A stretch of 64,000 bases of DNA from NCBI RefSeq assembly GCF_030271165.1, contig NZ_JASSZH010000038.1, positions 35,380-99,379 on the forward strand, given 5' to 3'. A program made the position numbers and the translations under genes. The notes below the pieces were generated by a model. The model ran no database searches, was not told where the DNA came from, and was given only the letters and a program-made list of their open reading frames with translations. The first letter of the stretch is position 1; every line of letters begins with the position of its first letter. This DNA comes from Psychromicrobium xiongbiense (lineage in GTDB: Bacteria; Actinomycetota; Actinomycetes; Actinomycetales; Micrococcaceae). Positions 28,016-37,257 of the stretch are shown here, piece after piece.

Positions 28016-31000
28016 ATGAGTGTGATGAGAGCACATGACGAACCGCCGGTTCCAGGAAGTTTCAGCACCTCCTTCGAGGACTCGCAGACTCCGGCAGCGC
28101 TGATCAGCGTCGTGGAGACCGGTACCGATGGCACTTCGATGGCCTCCGGTATCAACGGGGCCCGGTCGGCATCGACCATGAACACCACCGTGGGCAACGG
28201 ACCTGACAGCGGGTACAACATTAAGGCCCATGCCGGGTTCACTGGGCTGCGTTCTCTGCGTTACTCGGGAACCAAAACGGTCGCGGGTCGGGCATACGCA
28301 ACGAATAAGCTCTTCGAGGTTCATCTTCCGGTGGGCCCGGACAGCCGGCTCAGCTACACCGTGATCCCCGATGCCGACTACACCAGCTATCTGCCGACCT
28401 ACGTCGCCATCGACCTGCATTTCACGGATGGCAGCTACCTCTCCACACTGGGAGCGACGGACCAGAACGGCGTGCCGCTCACGGCTCAGGGGCAGGGCGA
28501 TGGCAAGATCCTCTACCCGGCACAATGGAACTATGTGAGCAGCGCCCTGGGCGAGGTGGCTAAGGGCAAAACCATCGACCGCATCCTGCTTTCCGTCGAC
28601 AACAGTGCCGCCCCGGCAGGCACGGCCTTCGGTGGATGGCTGGATGACGTGTCGATCGAGGGCAACCCGATCCCGATCGATGGCTCCTCGCGGACCCACT
28701 ATGTGGACACCCGGCGCGGAACCAATGCCTCCGGTCAGTATTCCCGGGGCAACAATCTCCCGCTCACTGCCGTCCCGAACGGATTCAACTTCCTGACCCC
28801 GGTGACGGATGCCAGCTCGTCCAACTGGGAGTACAGCTACCAGTCGGCCAACAATGCTGAGAACCTGCCGACGCTTCAGGGGCTGGCCGTCTCGCACATC
28901 CCCAGTCCCTGGATGGGGGATCGCCAACAGTTCTCGGTCATGCCACAACTCGGCGCCGGGACCCCCAGTTCCAGCAAATCCGCCCGGCAGCTCGCATTCT
29001 CGCACCGGGACGAGATCGCACAGCCGGACTATTACTCAGTGAAACTGGCCGGGAACCTGAGGGCGGAAATGACGCCGAGCGATCACGGCGGCATCCTGCG
29101 TTTCACCTTCCCGGACACAGCCGGGACTCTCGTCTTCGATTCACCCAAGTCTGGGGCAGTTTTCAGCTTCTCCGGGAGCACCGTGACCGGCACCGTCCCG
29201 GCGCAAGGAGGCTCGGGTCAAGGGGACATGTACGTCTATGGCAGTTTCGACCAGGCTCCGAGCAGCACCCAGAACTCGGGCCCGAGCTTTGCGGGCTTCA
29301 CTACCGCAGTGAATCCCATGGTGAACCTGAGTTTCGCGACGTCCTTCCTGAGCGCGGATCAGGCCAGACACAATTTCGATCTGGAAATCGCTGGCCAGAG
29401 CTTTGAGCAGGTGCGTGCGGCAGCCCGGGCGCAGTGGAATGACCGGCTCGCCGTGATCGACGTCCAGGGGGCCAACGATTCCCAGTTGACCACGCTCTAT
29501 TCCAATCTCTACCGGCTCAACCTCTACCCGAATTCCGGCTTCGAGAACACCGGCTCCACCCAGGCGCCCGTCCACCAGTACCGTAGCCCGGTGTCTCAGA
29601 ATGCCAGCGGTGTGGGGAGGGTCGTGAACGGCAGGATCTACGTCAACAATGGGTTCTGGGACACCTACCGGACCGCGTGGCCGGCCTATTCCCTCCTCTA
29701 TCCACAGAAGGCTGCCGAACTCATCGACGGATTCGTTCAGCAATACCGCGATGGCGGCTGGATTGCGCGGTGGTCCTCGCCGGGCTATGCGGATCTGATG
29801 ACCGGGACCAGCTCGGATGTCGCCTTCGCCGACGCTTATCTCAAAGGGGTTCCACTGCCGGACCCACTGGGAGCTTACGATGCCGCCGTGCGCAATGCCA
29901 CGGTGCCCTCGACCGGCAACGCGGCGGTGGGCCGTAAGGGTCTGGATACCTCGATCTTCACCGGGTACACGGACACCACCACCGAGGAAAGTGTCTCCTG
30001 GGGCCTGGAAGGCTATATCAACGACTTCGGCCTGGGAAACATGGCAGCGAAACTGGCCGCCGACCCGATGACTCCGCAGGCGCGTCGGGCGCAGCTGACC
30101 GAGGATTCGGCGTACTACCTGAACCGGGCCTGGCACTACGTGAACATGTTTGACAGCCAACGGGGTTTCTTCAATGGACGCAGCCGTAGCGGCGAGTTCC
30201 AGGGCGGCCTGGATCCGCTCGTCTGGGGCGGCTTGTTCACCGAGACGGATGGCTGGAACTTTGCCTTCCACGCCCCGCATGACGGTGCCGGTCTGGCAGC
30301 GCTTCATGGCGGACCGAAGGGGCTCGAAACGACGCTGGACGACTTCTTCGCCACCCCGGAGACGGCCAACCACCCGGGAGGTTATGGGAGTGTCATCCAC
30401 GAGATGCTGGAGGCTCGCGACGTACGGATGGGCCAGCTCGGCATCAGTAATCAGCCCTCGCACCACATTCCCTACATCTACAACTACGCCGGGGCGCCAG
30501 CCAAAACGCAGGCGGTCGTGCGTGAGATCCAGCAGCGGCTCTTTGTCGGCTCCGAGATCGGTCAGGGCTACCCCGGCGACGAGGACAACGGAGAGATGAG
30601 CGCCTGGAACATCTTCTCCAGCCTGGGCTTCTACCCACTGCAGGTCGGTTCCCCCTATTTCTCCATCGGTTCGCCTCAGTTCACCCGGGCCACGATTCAC
30701 TGGGGGAATGGGAAGACGCTGACCATCAACGCTGCTAACAACTCGCAGCAGAATGTTTACGTTCAGTCACTGATGGTCAACGGCAAGGATCACCCCTCCA
30801 CGGTCCTCAGCCAGTCGGAGATCGCCGACGGCGGCACCCTGGACTTCGTCATGGGACCGGCTCCTTCCAGCTGGGGAACCAGCGACGCCGTCACGGTGCC
30901 GGTGCGCGAACCGCTGATGGACACCACGGGCGACGCCCAGTTGAGTAGCGACGGTGGCGAGGATCTGCGCCACCTGAGCGACAACAGCTCCGCCAGCCAG

Positions 31001-31351
31001 GTTTCTTTCAGCACGGCGACGCCGGTCATCACGGTCGGTTACCGGGCATCCAGACAGAAGGTGGGCTTCTACACCCTCACCTCGGGCTCCACGTCGCCGG
31101 GATCCGATCCGAGCGCCTGGACGCTGGAAGGATCCGACGATGGCAAAGTCTGGACCGTGCTGGACCGCCGGACGGGCGTGACCTTCAACTGGAGGCTGCA
31201 GACCCGGCCGTTCCAGATCGCCACGCCCACGGCGTTCAGTCGGTACCGGCTGACCGTTACAGCCACCCGGGACGGCAGCCCGGCGACTGTCACCGAATTC
31301 GAGCTACTGGCGAAAGCCTCGGACGCGGTCTCTGTCAGCGCCGAGAGCTGA
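28016..31351 (+). CDS. GH92 alpha-mannosidase-like protein without signal peptide
   Basis: 1111 aa. Residues about 15-220 look like a carbohydrate-binding beta-sandwich (ending GGWLDDVSIEG). The GH92 domain follows: THYVDTRRGTNASGQYSRGN, IYVNNGFWDTYRTAWPAYSL, TGTSSDVAFADAYLKGV, EESVSWGLEGYINDFGL and the catalytic-base region GYPGDEDNGEMSAWNIFSSL. A discoidin-like domain (about 960-1105) closes it. GH92 enzymes are calcium-dependent exo-alpha-mannosidases, usually exported. Here the frame begins MSVMRAHDEPPVPGS with no hydrophobic segment, so it appears cytosolic or its start lies elsewhere. Divergent from a LacI regulator, which probably controls it. Confidence 0.9.
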   Translation: MSVMRAHDEPPVPGSFSTSFEDSQTPAALISVVETGTDGTSMASGINGARSASTMNTTVGNGPDSGYNIKAHAGFTGLRSLRYSGTKTVAGRAYATNKLFEVHLPVGPDSRLSYTVIPDADYTSYLPTYVAIDLHFTDGSYLSTLGATDQNGVPLTAQGQGDGKILYPAQWNYVSSALGEVAKGKTIDRILLSVDNSAAPAGTAFGGWLDDVSIEGNPIPIDGSSRTHYVDTRRGTNASGQYSRGNNLPLTAVPNGFNFLTPVTDASSSNWEYSYQSANNAENLPTLQGLAVSHIPSPWMGDRQQFSVMPQLGAGTPSSSKSARQLAFSHRDEIAQPDYYSVKLAGNLRAEMTPSDHGGILRFTFPDTAGTLVFDSPKSGAVFSFSGSTVTGTVPAQGGSGQGDMYVYGSFDQAPSSTQNSGPSFAGFTTAVNPMVNLSFATSFLSADQARHNFDLEIAGQSFEQVRAAARAQWNDRLAVIDVQGANDSQLTTLYSNLYRLNLYPNSGFENTGSTQAPVHQYRSPVSQNASGVGRVVNGRIYVNNGFWDTYRTAWPAYSLLYPQKAAELIDGFVQQYRDGGWIARWSSPGYADLMTGTSSDVAFADAYLKGVPLPDPLGAYDAAVRNATVPSTGNAAVGRKGLDTSIFTGYTDTTTEESVSWGLEGYINDFGLGNMAAKLAADPMTPQARRAQLTEDSAYYLNRAWHYVNMFDSQRGFFNGRSRSGEFQGGLDPLVWGGLFTETDGWNFAFHAPHDGAGLAALHGGPKGLETTLDDFFATPETANHPGGYGSVIHEMLEARDVRMGQLGISNQPSHHIPYIYNYAGAPAKTQAVVREIQQRLFVGSEIGQGYPGDEDNGEMSAWNIFSSLGFYPLQVGSPYFSIGSPQFTRATIHWGNGKTLTINAANNSQQNVYVQSLMVNGKDHPSTVLSQSEIADGGTLDFVMGPAPSSWGTSDAVTVPVREPLMDTTGDAQLSSDGGEDLRHLSDNSSASQVSFSTATPVITVGYRASRQKVGFYTLTSGSTSPGSDPSAWTLEGSDDGKVWTVLDRRTGVTFNWRLQTRPFQIATPTAFSRYRLTVTATRDGSPATVTEFELLAKASDAVSVSAES

Positions 31352-31433
31352 CAGAGACCGCTGCATCGACCATTGAAGCCGTCCCAGGCCCGTTCCGCGA
31401 GCCGCCCGCTGCTTGTACTGGCAGACTGAGCAG

Positions 31434-33116
31434 GTGGCACATTGCGAAGTCGCTCAGATCGACTATTTCCTCCCCGACGGCACCCAGCTTCTCAACGGCG
31501 TCAGCTTCCGGGTCGGCGAAGGTGCCAAAACCGCCCTGATCGGGCCGAACGGTACCGGCAAGACGACGCTGCTGCGCATCCTCTGCGGAGATCTCGCGGC
31601 GGACGATGGCGCCATCACCCTCAGCGGGCGACTCGGCGTCATGCGTCAGTTCATCGGGCAGGTCCGGGATGAATCCACCGTCCGTGACTTGCTGCTCTCG
31701 GTGGCGTCCCCGGCGGTGCGCGATGCCGGACGGGCCGTCGATGCCGCGGAGCTGGCCATGATGGAGCACGATGACGAACCCACCCAGCTGCGCTACGCCC
31801 ACGCGCTCGCCGAATGGGCGGAGGCGGGCGGCTACGAGGCGGAAATCACCTGGGACGAGGTCACCATGGCCGCCATGGGTGTGCCCTACGACCGGGCCCA
31901 GTACCGTTCCGCAGCAACACTCAGCGGCGGTGAGCAGAAGCGGCTGGTCCTGGAGGCGCTGTTCCGCGGTCCGGACGAGGTGTTGCTGCTCGACGAGCCG
32001 GACAACTACCTGGACGTTCCTGGCAAGCGGTGGCTGGAGGGCATGCTGGCCAGCAGCCCCAAGTCGGTGTTGTTCGTCAGCCACGACCGTGAGTTGCTGG
32101 CGCAGGCCGCCACCCGCATCGTCACGCTGGAGCCAGGCATCTCCGGGGCCACCGCCTGGACGCACGGCGGTGGATTTGCCAGCTACCACCAGGCACGCGA
32201 AGACCGCAATGCCCGTTTTGAGGAGCTGTTGAGGCGTTGGGATGAGGACCACGTCCAGTTGCGCGAGCTGGTTCAGCGGCTCAAGGTCAAGGCCGCGGTG
32301 ATGGACCGTTTCACCTCGCGTTACCGGGCGGCGCAGACCCGCCTGGCCAAATTCGAGGAGGCGGGGCCACCCCAGGCGGCACCCCTGAAACAACACGTCA
32401 CCATGCGTCTGAAGGGCGGCCGGACCGGCAAGCGTGCGGTGGTGGCTGAGCGCCTGGAACTCACGGGCCTGATGAAGCCGTTCGATGCCGAGCTCTGGTT
32501 CGGCGATCGGGTCGCCGTGCTGGGCTCCAATGGCTCCGGGAAGTCTCACTTCCTGCGGCTACTGGCCGCCGGGGGCAGCGATCCGGACCGAGAGCACCTG
32601 CCGGTCTCTGATGCCGTCATCGCCCCTGTCCCGCACGCCGGCTCGGTGAAGCTCGGGGCCAGGATCCGGCCGGGGTTCTTTGCCCAGACGCACACCCGCC
32701 CGGACCTGCAGGGCCGCAGTCTGCTGGATATTCTGCACCGCGGTGATGAGCACCGGGATGGCCTGCCCCAGGAACCTGCTGCGCGGGCACTGGACCGCTA
32801 TGGCCTGGCCAGGGCGGCGGAGCAGCTTTTCGACTCGCTCTCCGGCGGGCAGCAGGCGCGGTTTCAGATCCTGTTGCTGGAGCTCTCCGGCGCCACGCTG
32901 TTGTTGCTGGACGAGCCCACGGACAACCTGGATCTGCATTCCGCGGAGGCCCTGGAGCAGGGTATCGATGCCTTCGAGGGCACGGTCATTGCGGTGACCC
33001 ATGACCGCTGGTTTGCCCGCTCCTTCGACCGGTTCTTTGTTTTTGGCAGTTCCGGAGACGTGTATGAGGCTCCGGAGCCGGTCTGGGATGAACGGCGCGT
33101 GGTCCGGAAACGGTAG
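31434..33116 (+). CDS. ABC-F family ATPase
   Basis: Duplicated ABC ATPase without membrane segments, 560 aa. First module: Walker A IGPNGTGKTTLLRI, signature TLSGGEQKRL, Walker B VLLLDEPDNYLD. The inter-domain linker is about residues 245-330, helical and charged. Second module: Walker A LGSNGSGKSHFLRL, signature SLSGGQQARF, Walker B LLLLDEPTDNLDLHS. Both catalytic glutamates are present. ABC-F proteins act on the ribosome (EttA-like translation factors or antibiotic-protection factors); which branch this is cannot be told by eye. I use GTG 31434 (MAHCEVAQIDYFLPDG); a TTG seven codons upstream is possible. Confidence 0.9.
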   Translation: MAHCEVAQIDYFLPDGTQLLNGVSFRVGEGAKTALIGPNGTGKTTLLRILCGDLAADDGAITLSGRLGVMRQFIGQVRDESTVRDLLLSVASPAVRDAGRAVDAAELAMMEHDDEPTQLRYAHALAEWAEAGGYEAEITWDEVTMAAMGVPYDRAQYRSAATLSGGEQKRLVLEALFRGPDEVLLLDEPDNYLDVPGKRWLEGMLASSPKSVLFVSHDRELLAQAATRIVTLEPGISGATAWTHGGGFASYHQAREDRNARFEELLRRWDEDHVQLRELVQRLKVKAAVMDRFTSRYRAAQTRLAKFEEAGPPQAAPLKQHVTMRLKGGRTGKRAVVAERLELTGLMKPFDAELWFGDRVAVLGSNGSGKSHFLRLLAAGGSDPDREHLPVSDAVIAPVPHAGSVKLGARIRPGFFAQTHTRPDLQGRSLLDILHRGDEHRDGLPQEPAARALDRYGLARAAEQLFDSLSGGQQARFQILLLELSGATLLLLDEPTDNLDLHSAEALEQGIDAFEGTVIAVTHDRWFARSFDRFFVFGSSGDVYEAPEPVWDERRVVRKR

Positions 33117-33132
33117 CGCCCTCGGGCTCCAT

Positions 33133-33156
33133 CTCCTCCGCCGACTCCTCCGCCGA
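33133..33156. repeat. Perfect 12-base tandem duplication
   Basis: CTCCTCCGCCGA occurs twice in direct succession just after the ABC-F gene. No function is evident; it lies in a 169-base gap before the DeoR gene. Confidence 0.5.
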
Positions 33157-33250
33157 GTGTCGAGGTCATGCTGGAAACACGCGACATTCCAGCGTTATCT
33201 CGACAGTCACCGTGGGCATCGCCAGGCACCTGAGAGAAACGTCCACCAAA

Positions 33251-33285
33251 ACAATCAAACAATCAAAAAGTGTTATCGTTTGATC
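33251..33285. promoter_or_regulatory. Repeat-rich DeoR operator/promoter
   Basis: ACAATCAA is repeated with an 8-base period (33251-33258 and 33259-33266), and TTTGATC at 33279-33285 is the inverse of the AATCAAA half-sites. A TATCGT -10-like hexamer at 33274-33279 ends six bases before the ATG. DeoR proteins bind repeated half-sites of this sort, so autorepression is likely. Confidence 0.55.
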
Positions 33286-34041
33286 ATGAACAGTGAGGAA
33301 CGCGCGCGCCGCGTCACCGATCTGCTGCGCCATCACGAACGGGTGGAGGTCGAGCAGCTCGTAGCGGATTTTGACGCCTCCCCGGCCACCATCCGCCGCG
33401 ATCTCGATGTGCTGGAAAAGCGCGGCGTCCTGCGGCGCGTCCACGGCGGCGCGGTCTCGCTCCTGCTGGGCGGCGCCGTGCCGGGGTATGAGCAACGCGC
33501 CCTGGAGAGCAGCCAGGCCAAAGCGCTGATGGCCCGGGCCGCCGCGGCCCTGATCCATGACAAGGAATTCGTTTTTCTGGACAGCGGCAGCACGGCAACC
33601 GCGGTGGCGAGTGTGCTGGCCTCCCGGGATCTGAGCGTTGCCGCTGCGAATCTGCATGCGGTCCGGGAACTCACCGGCGCCCGTGCCGAGGTGCTGCTGC
33701 TCGGGGGCTCGGTGATTGTCGGCGAACTGGCGCTGCGCGGGCCTCTGACGGAACAGAACATCGCGTCATTGCGCTTCGACACCGCGATCATCACCCCCTG
33801 TGCCTTCACCTTCGCGGAAGGCCCCTTGGCTCATGACCTGGCCGATGCTGCCATCAAGCGCGCGGCGATGACCTCCGCTCACCGCACCATGGTGGTGTGT
33901 GAAGCCAGCAAATTCGCCCGGAGCGCCCCCGTACTCCTGGGTGGTCTGCGCCAGGTGGACCTTCTGGTCACCGATTACACCCTCAGCGCTGAGGAACACA
34001 GTCTTGCCCTTTCTGCCGGAATAGAGGTACACACCGTATGA
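33286..34041 (+). CDS. DeoR/GlpR-family transcriptional regulator
   Basis: 251 aa. The N-terminal helix-turn-helix is RVTDLLRHHERVEVEQLVAD with the family signature ASPATIRRDLDVLEKRGVLR and VHGGAV. The C-terminal sugar-phosphate sensor shows FLDSGSTATAVASVL and LRFDTAIITPCAF, typical of the DeoRC domain. The ATG has no ribosome binding site and follows a -10-like hexamer closely, so it may be leaderless. It overlaps the MFS gene by four bases, so regulator and transporter form one operon, probably autorepressed and induced by a phosphorylated substrate of the pathway. Confidence 0.92.
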   Translation: MNSEERARRVTDLLRHHERVEVEQLVADFDASPATIRRDLDVLEKRGVLRRVHGGAVSLLLGGAVPGYEQRALESSQAKALMARAAAALIHDKEFVFLDSGSTATAVASVLASRDLSVAAANLHAVRELTGARAEVLLLGGSVIVGELALRGPLTEQNIASLRFDTAIITPCAFTFAEGPLAHDLADAAIKRAAMTSAHRTMVVCEASKFARSAPVLLGGLRQVDLLVTDYTLSAEEHSLALSAGIEVHTV

Positions 34042-35273
34042 GCAGCACCAACCCCCGGGCAGCCTACTGGGCGGCCATGATCGTCTTCGCGTTGAATGGC
34101 ATCGCCTTTGCCTCCTGGGCTTCGCGCATTCCCACGGTGACCAGGATTCTGGACCTCACCGCCGGGCAGACGGGCGTCGTGCTGCTTGCCATGGCCGCTG
34201 GCTCGGTGGTCGCACTGCCCCTGGCCGGAACGGTAGCTTCGCACATCGGAACCGCCTCCACCGTCCGGGTGGGTGCCGCGATTTCCGGGGCCGGCGTGCT
34301 GCTGATGGCGCTGGGCCTGGCGCTGCCTTCTGTGATGCCGGTCGTCATCGGCCTGTTCCTGATGGGCGCTGGCATTGGGCTCTGGGACGTGTCGCAGAAC
34401 GTGGAGGGTGCCGCGGTGGAGCGCCTGCTCGGCCGTACCGTCATGCCGCAGTTCCACGGCGCCTTCTCCGGGGGGGCTCTGCTCGGTGCGCTGATCGGGG
34501 CGCAGCTCTCCGCCCTGGAGGTCCCGATGACCTGGCATCTGGTGGCCCTGGCCGTAGTGATGGTGGCTGGCCTGTTCATCGCCACGAGCCGCTTCCTGCC
34601 CGAATCGCTGGCTCATGCCGCGAGCACTTCCTCGGAAAGCAGCCCGGGCGATGCCGGACGTAGCGCCAACACGACGAAGCAGCGCAATCCCTGGACCGAG
34701 CCGCGCACCCTGCTGGTCGGCCTGGTGGTGCTCGGTGCCGCACTCACCGAGGGTGCCGCCAATGACTGGATGGCGAAAGCCACGGTGGATGGCCTGCATC
34801 AGGAAGAGTGGATGGGTGCGCTGATTTTTGCGATCTTCGTCGCAGCGATGACACTGTTCCGGTTTGCCGGTGGCGGACTGACCGACCGTTGGGGCCGGAT
34901 GGTGATGCTCTACAGCTCTCTGGCAGCAGCCTTGCTGGGCCTGGTGGTCTTCGTGCTGGGCGATTCGGTCTGGATCGCGGCTCTGGGTGCCATCCTCTGG
35001 GGAGCTGGTGCGGCCATGGGCTTCCCCACCGGCATGTCGGCTGCGGCAGATGATCCGATCCGTGCGGCCAAACGCGTGTCCGTCGTCTCCACCATCGGCT
35101 ACCTGGCCTTCCTGGGCGGCCCGCCGCTCATCGGCTTCCTGGCAGATCACTGGGGTCTGCGTCCGGCACTGCTGGTGATCGGCGTCGTGATGCTGGCCTC
35201 CATTGCGGTGGTTCCGGCTGCCCGCCCGCTGAAGCCCGTCATCCCTGTGGAGGATGCCCGAGTTCATCCCTAG
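34038..35273 (+). CDS. MFS transporter
   Basis: Major facilitator superfamily protein of 411 aa with twelve probable membrane segments. Landmarks are the first helix AAMIVFALNGIAFASWASRI, the motif-A-like loop region LPLAGTVASHIG, GLFLMGAGIGLWDVSQNVEG and, after the central cytoplasmic loop (about residues 195-220), DRWGRMVMLYSSLAAALLGL. It resembles the YbjJ-type subgroup often found with sugar-responsive regulators. Translation is coupled to the DeoR gene by ATGA. Substrate unknown; sugar or sugar-alcohol transport or efflux is a guess from the neighbour. Confidence 0.87.
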   Translation: MSSTNPRAAYWAAMIVFALNGIAFASWASRIPTVTRILDLTAGQTGVVLLAMAAGSVVALPLAGTVASHIGTASTVRVGAAISGAGVLLMALGLALPSVMPVVIGLFLMGAGIGLWDVSQNVEGAAVERLLGRTVMPQFHGAFSGGALLGALIGAQLSALEVPMTWHLVALAVVMVAGLFIATSRFLPESLAHAASTSSESSPGDAGRSANTTKQRNPWTEPRTLLVGLVVLGAALTEGAANDWMAKATVDGLHQEEWMGALIFAIFVAAMTLFRFAGGGLTDRWGRMVMLYSSLAAALLGLVVFVLGDSVWIAALGAILWGAGAAMGFPTGMSAAADDPIRAAKRVSVVSTIGYLAFLGGPPLIGFLADHWGLRPALLVIGVVMLASIAVVPAARPLKPVIPVEDARVHP

Positions 35274-35319
35274 GTGGGGCGCGCCAACACCCGCGTCCGC
35301 GTAGCGTAAAAGCTGAGCC

Positions 35320-35339
35320 TGCCACCGGTCGCGGTGGCA
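35320..35339. terminator. Hairpin after MFS gene
   Basis: TGCCACCG-GTCG-CGGTGGCA, a perfect 8-base stem with a 4-base loop, between the MFS gene and the ABC operon. There is no U-tract directly after it, although GTTTTGC follows at ten bases. It may be a terminator for the MFS operon or part of the ABC leader. Confidence 0.5.
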
Positions 35340-35371
35340 CACAGGATGTTTTGCGAACAGGAGCCAGATCA

Positions 35372-36352
35372 ATGATTGAGGCACGGCAGCTGGCCAAGCA
35401 GTATGGGCCCAAAAAAGCGGTGGACGGGGTGAGTTTCACCGTTCAGCCTGGCAAGGTCACCGGCTTCCTGGGCCCCAACGGTGCCGGGAAATCCACCACG
35501 ATGCGCATGGTGATGGGCCTGGACCGACCGACCCACGGTACGGTCACCGTCAACGGCCGTCCCTATGCCAGGCACCGCGACCCGCTGCATCAGGTGGGTG
35601 CTCTGCTGGACGCGAAGGCAGTGCACACCAGCCGTAGCGCCTACAACCACTTGCGGGCGATGGCGGCCACTCACAACATTCCGCTCTCACGGGTCCATGA
35701 GGTCATCGAGATGACCGGGCTCGGCCCCGTGGCGAAAAAGAAGGCCGGCGGCTTCTCGCTGGGTATGGGCCAGCGACTGGGCATCGCGGTGGCCCTGCTG
35801 GGTGACCCGCAGACGCTGATTCTGGACGAGCCGGTCAACGGCCTGGATCCGGAGGGCGTGCTCTGGGTGCGCAACCTGGTCCGCTATCTGGCCGGTGAGG
35901 GAAAGACGATCTTCCTCTCCTCGCATCTGATGTCCGAGATGGCGCAGACTGCCGATCATCTGCTGGTCATCGGCCGGGGACGCATCCTGGCGGATATGCC
36001 GGTGGAGGCGTTCATCGCCGGGAACCGGGTCTCCCGGGTCCGGGTACGCACACCTCAGGCCACCCAGCTGGGCCAGCTGCTGGCTCGCCAGGGAGTCACT
36101 GTCACCACCAGTGAACCGGAGACCCTGGAGGTCACCGGCATCGACTCCCGGCAGATCGCCCAGATCGCCCTGGACCAGCGGGTGCTCGTGTATGAGCTAG
36201 CTCCGCTGAATGCCTCGCTCGAGGAGGCATACTTCGCGCTGACCAAGGACGAGGTCGAATACCACTCCTCCTACGATGGCGCCGACCCCGGGGCCGCCCC
36301 GGGAGCGCCCGCTCATGCAGGGGCTGCCAACTACACCCCGGAAGGGAAGTGA
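35372..36352 (+). CDS. ABC transporter ATP-binding protein
   Basis: 326 aa ATPase of a type-2 exporter (DrrA/CcmA-like). Walker A is GFLGPNGAGKSTTMRMVMGL, the Q-loop region is VGALLDAKAVHTSRSA, the signature is GGFSLGMGQRLGIAVAL, and Walker B is TLILDEPVNGLDPEGV, with the switch His in IFLSSHLMSEM. The signature reads FSLGMGQ instead of LSGGQ, common in this subclass. AGGAG lies nine bases before the ATG. It heads a four-gene operon with the permease, histidine kinase and response regulator. Such operons often deal with envelope-active compounds, but the substrate is unknown. Confidence 0.93.
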   Translation: MIEARQLAKQYGPKKAVDGVSFTVQPGKVTGFLGPNGAGKSTTMRMVMGLDRPTHGTVTVNGRPYARHRDPLHQVGALLDAKAVHTSRSAYNHLRAMAATHNIPLSRVHEVIEMTGLGPVAKKKAGGFSLGMGQRLGIAVALLGDPQTLILDEPVNGLDPEGVLWVRNLVRYLAGEGKTIFLSSHLMSEMAQTADHLLVIGRGRILADMPVEAFIAGNRVSRVRVRTPQATQLGQLLARQGVTVTTSEPETLEVTGIDSRQIAQIALDQRVLVYELAPLNASLEEAYFALTKDEVEYHSSYDGADPGAAPGAPAHAGAANYTPEGK

Positions 36353-36357
36353 CTTCC

Positions 36358-37248
36358 ATGTCGCACCTCACGGCAACCGCTCCGGCATCTCAGGCTCCGC
36401 TGAGGGCCTCGGCCGCTGGAACACACGGTCTGACCTTCGTGGGCGTTCTGCGTTCCGAATGGATCAAGTTCTGGTCCCTGATGTCCACCAAACTGCTCCT
36501 GGTGATCAGCTTTGTCGCCATGATCGGCCTGAGCACCTTCGGGGCTTGGGGCAACGCCTACGGGATGAGCGAGATGGGTAAGAACCCAGGGCGCTTCGGT
36601 CCGACCGCTGCCCAATTGCCGGATCCCAACAGCATCATGGGATCGGTGGCCACGGTGGGCCAGTACCTCGGAGTGCCGGTGATCGGCGCGCTGGCCGTCA
36701 TGTTCATCGCCTCGGAATACTCCACCGGCATGATCCGCTCGTCCTTCGCCGCAGTCCCCGGGCGTCTGCCGGTCTTCTGGGCCAAGGCGATCATCCTCGT
36801 GGTGATCAGCTATGTGCTGTCCGTGGTGGCCTTTTTCGCCTCCTTCGCCCTGGATGCGGCGATCTTCAAGGCCTATGGCTTTGATGTCTCACTCAGCGGC
36901 AAGGGGACACTGTCCACCATCTTCCTGACCGGCGTCTATGTGGCCGGTGCGGTCCTGCTGGGACTGGCGCTCGGTGCGCTGCTGCGCAACTCCGCGGGCG
37001 CCATCGTGATTCTGGTGGGCCTGATCTTCGTGCTGCCGATTGCCGGAAACTTCCTCGGCCTGATCCCCGGCGACTTCTGGAAGTACCTGCCGGACTACTT
37101 CCCCTCCGAGGCGGGCGCCCGGATGGCGACTGCCCTGGATCACACCAACGGCAAGCTCGACGCCTGGCAGGGTGGCCTGGTCTACCTGGGCTGGATTCTG
37201 CTCGCGGCCATCCCGGCGCTCGTCCTGCTCAAGAAGCGGGATGTCTAA
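36358..37248 (+). CDS. ABC transporter permease
   Basis: 296 aa integral membrane protein of the ABC-2 type, partner of the ATPase just upstream. After a 35-residue cytosolic N-terminus, six hydrophobic segments follow: LLLVISFVAMIGLSTFGAW, VPVIGALAVMFIASEYSTGM, IILVVISYVLSVVAFFASFA, FLTGVYVAGAVLLGLALGAL, AIVILVGLIFVLPIAGNFLG and LVYLGWILLAAIPALVLL. The segment EYSTGMIRSSFAAVPGR is a well-known feature of these permeases. I chose ATG 36358 with GGGAAG upstream; GTG 36349 overlapping the ATPase stop is the alternative. Confidence 0.9.
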   Translation: MSHLTATAPASQAPLRASAAGTHGLTFVGVLRSEWIKFWSLMSTKLLLVISFVAMIGLSTFGAWGNAYGMSEMGKNPGRFGPTAAQLPDPNSIMGSVATVGQYLGVPVIGALAVMFIASEYSTGMIRSSFAAVPGRLPVFWAKAIILVVISYVLSVVAFFASFALDAAIFKAYGFDVSLSGKGTLSTIFLTGVYVAGAVLLGLALGALLRNSAGAIVILVGLIFVLPIAGNFLGLIPGDFWKYLPDYFPSEAGARMATALDHTNGKLDAWQGGLVYLGWILLAAIPALVLLKKRDV

Positions 37249-37257
37249 GCTGTCGAT

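Noticed and set aside
29141..30700. 519-codon frame on the minus strand inside the GH92 gene
   Set aside because: Antisense to an unmistakable GH92 catalytic domain; translated sequence is Arg/Gly/Val-rich without a recognisable motif.
33975..35384. 469-codon frame on the minus strand over the MFS gene
   Set aside because: Shadow of the MFS coding strand; His/Gln/Arg-rich and without motif, whereas the plus strand gives twelve membrane segments.
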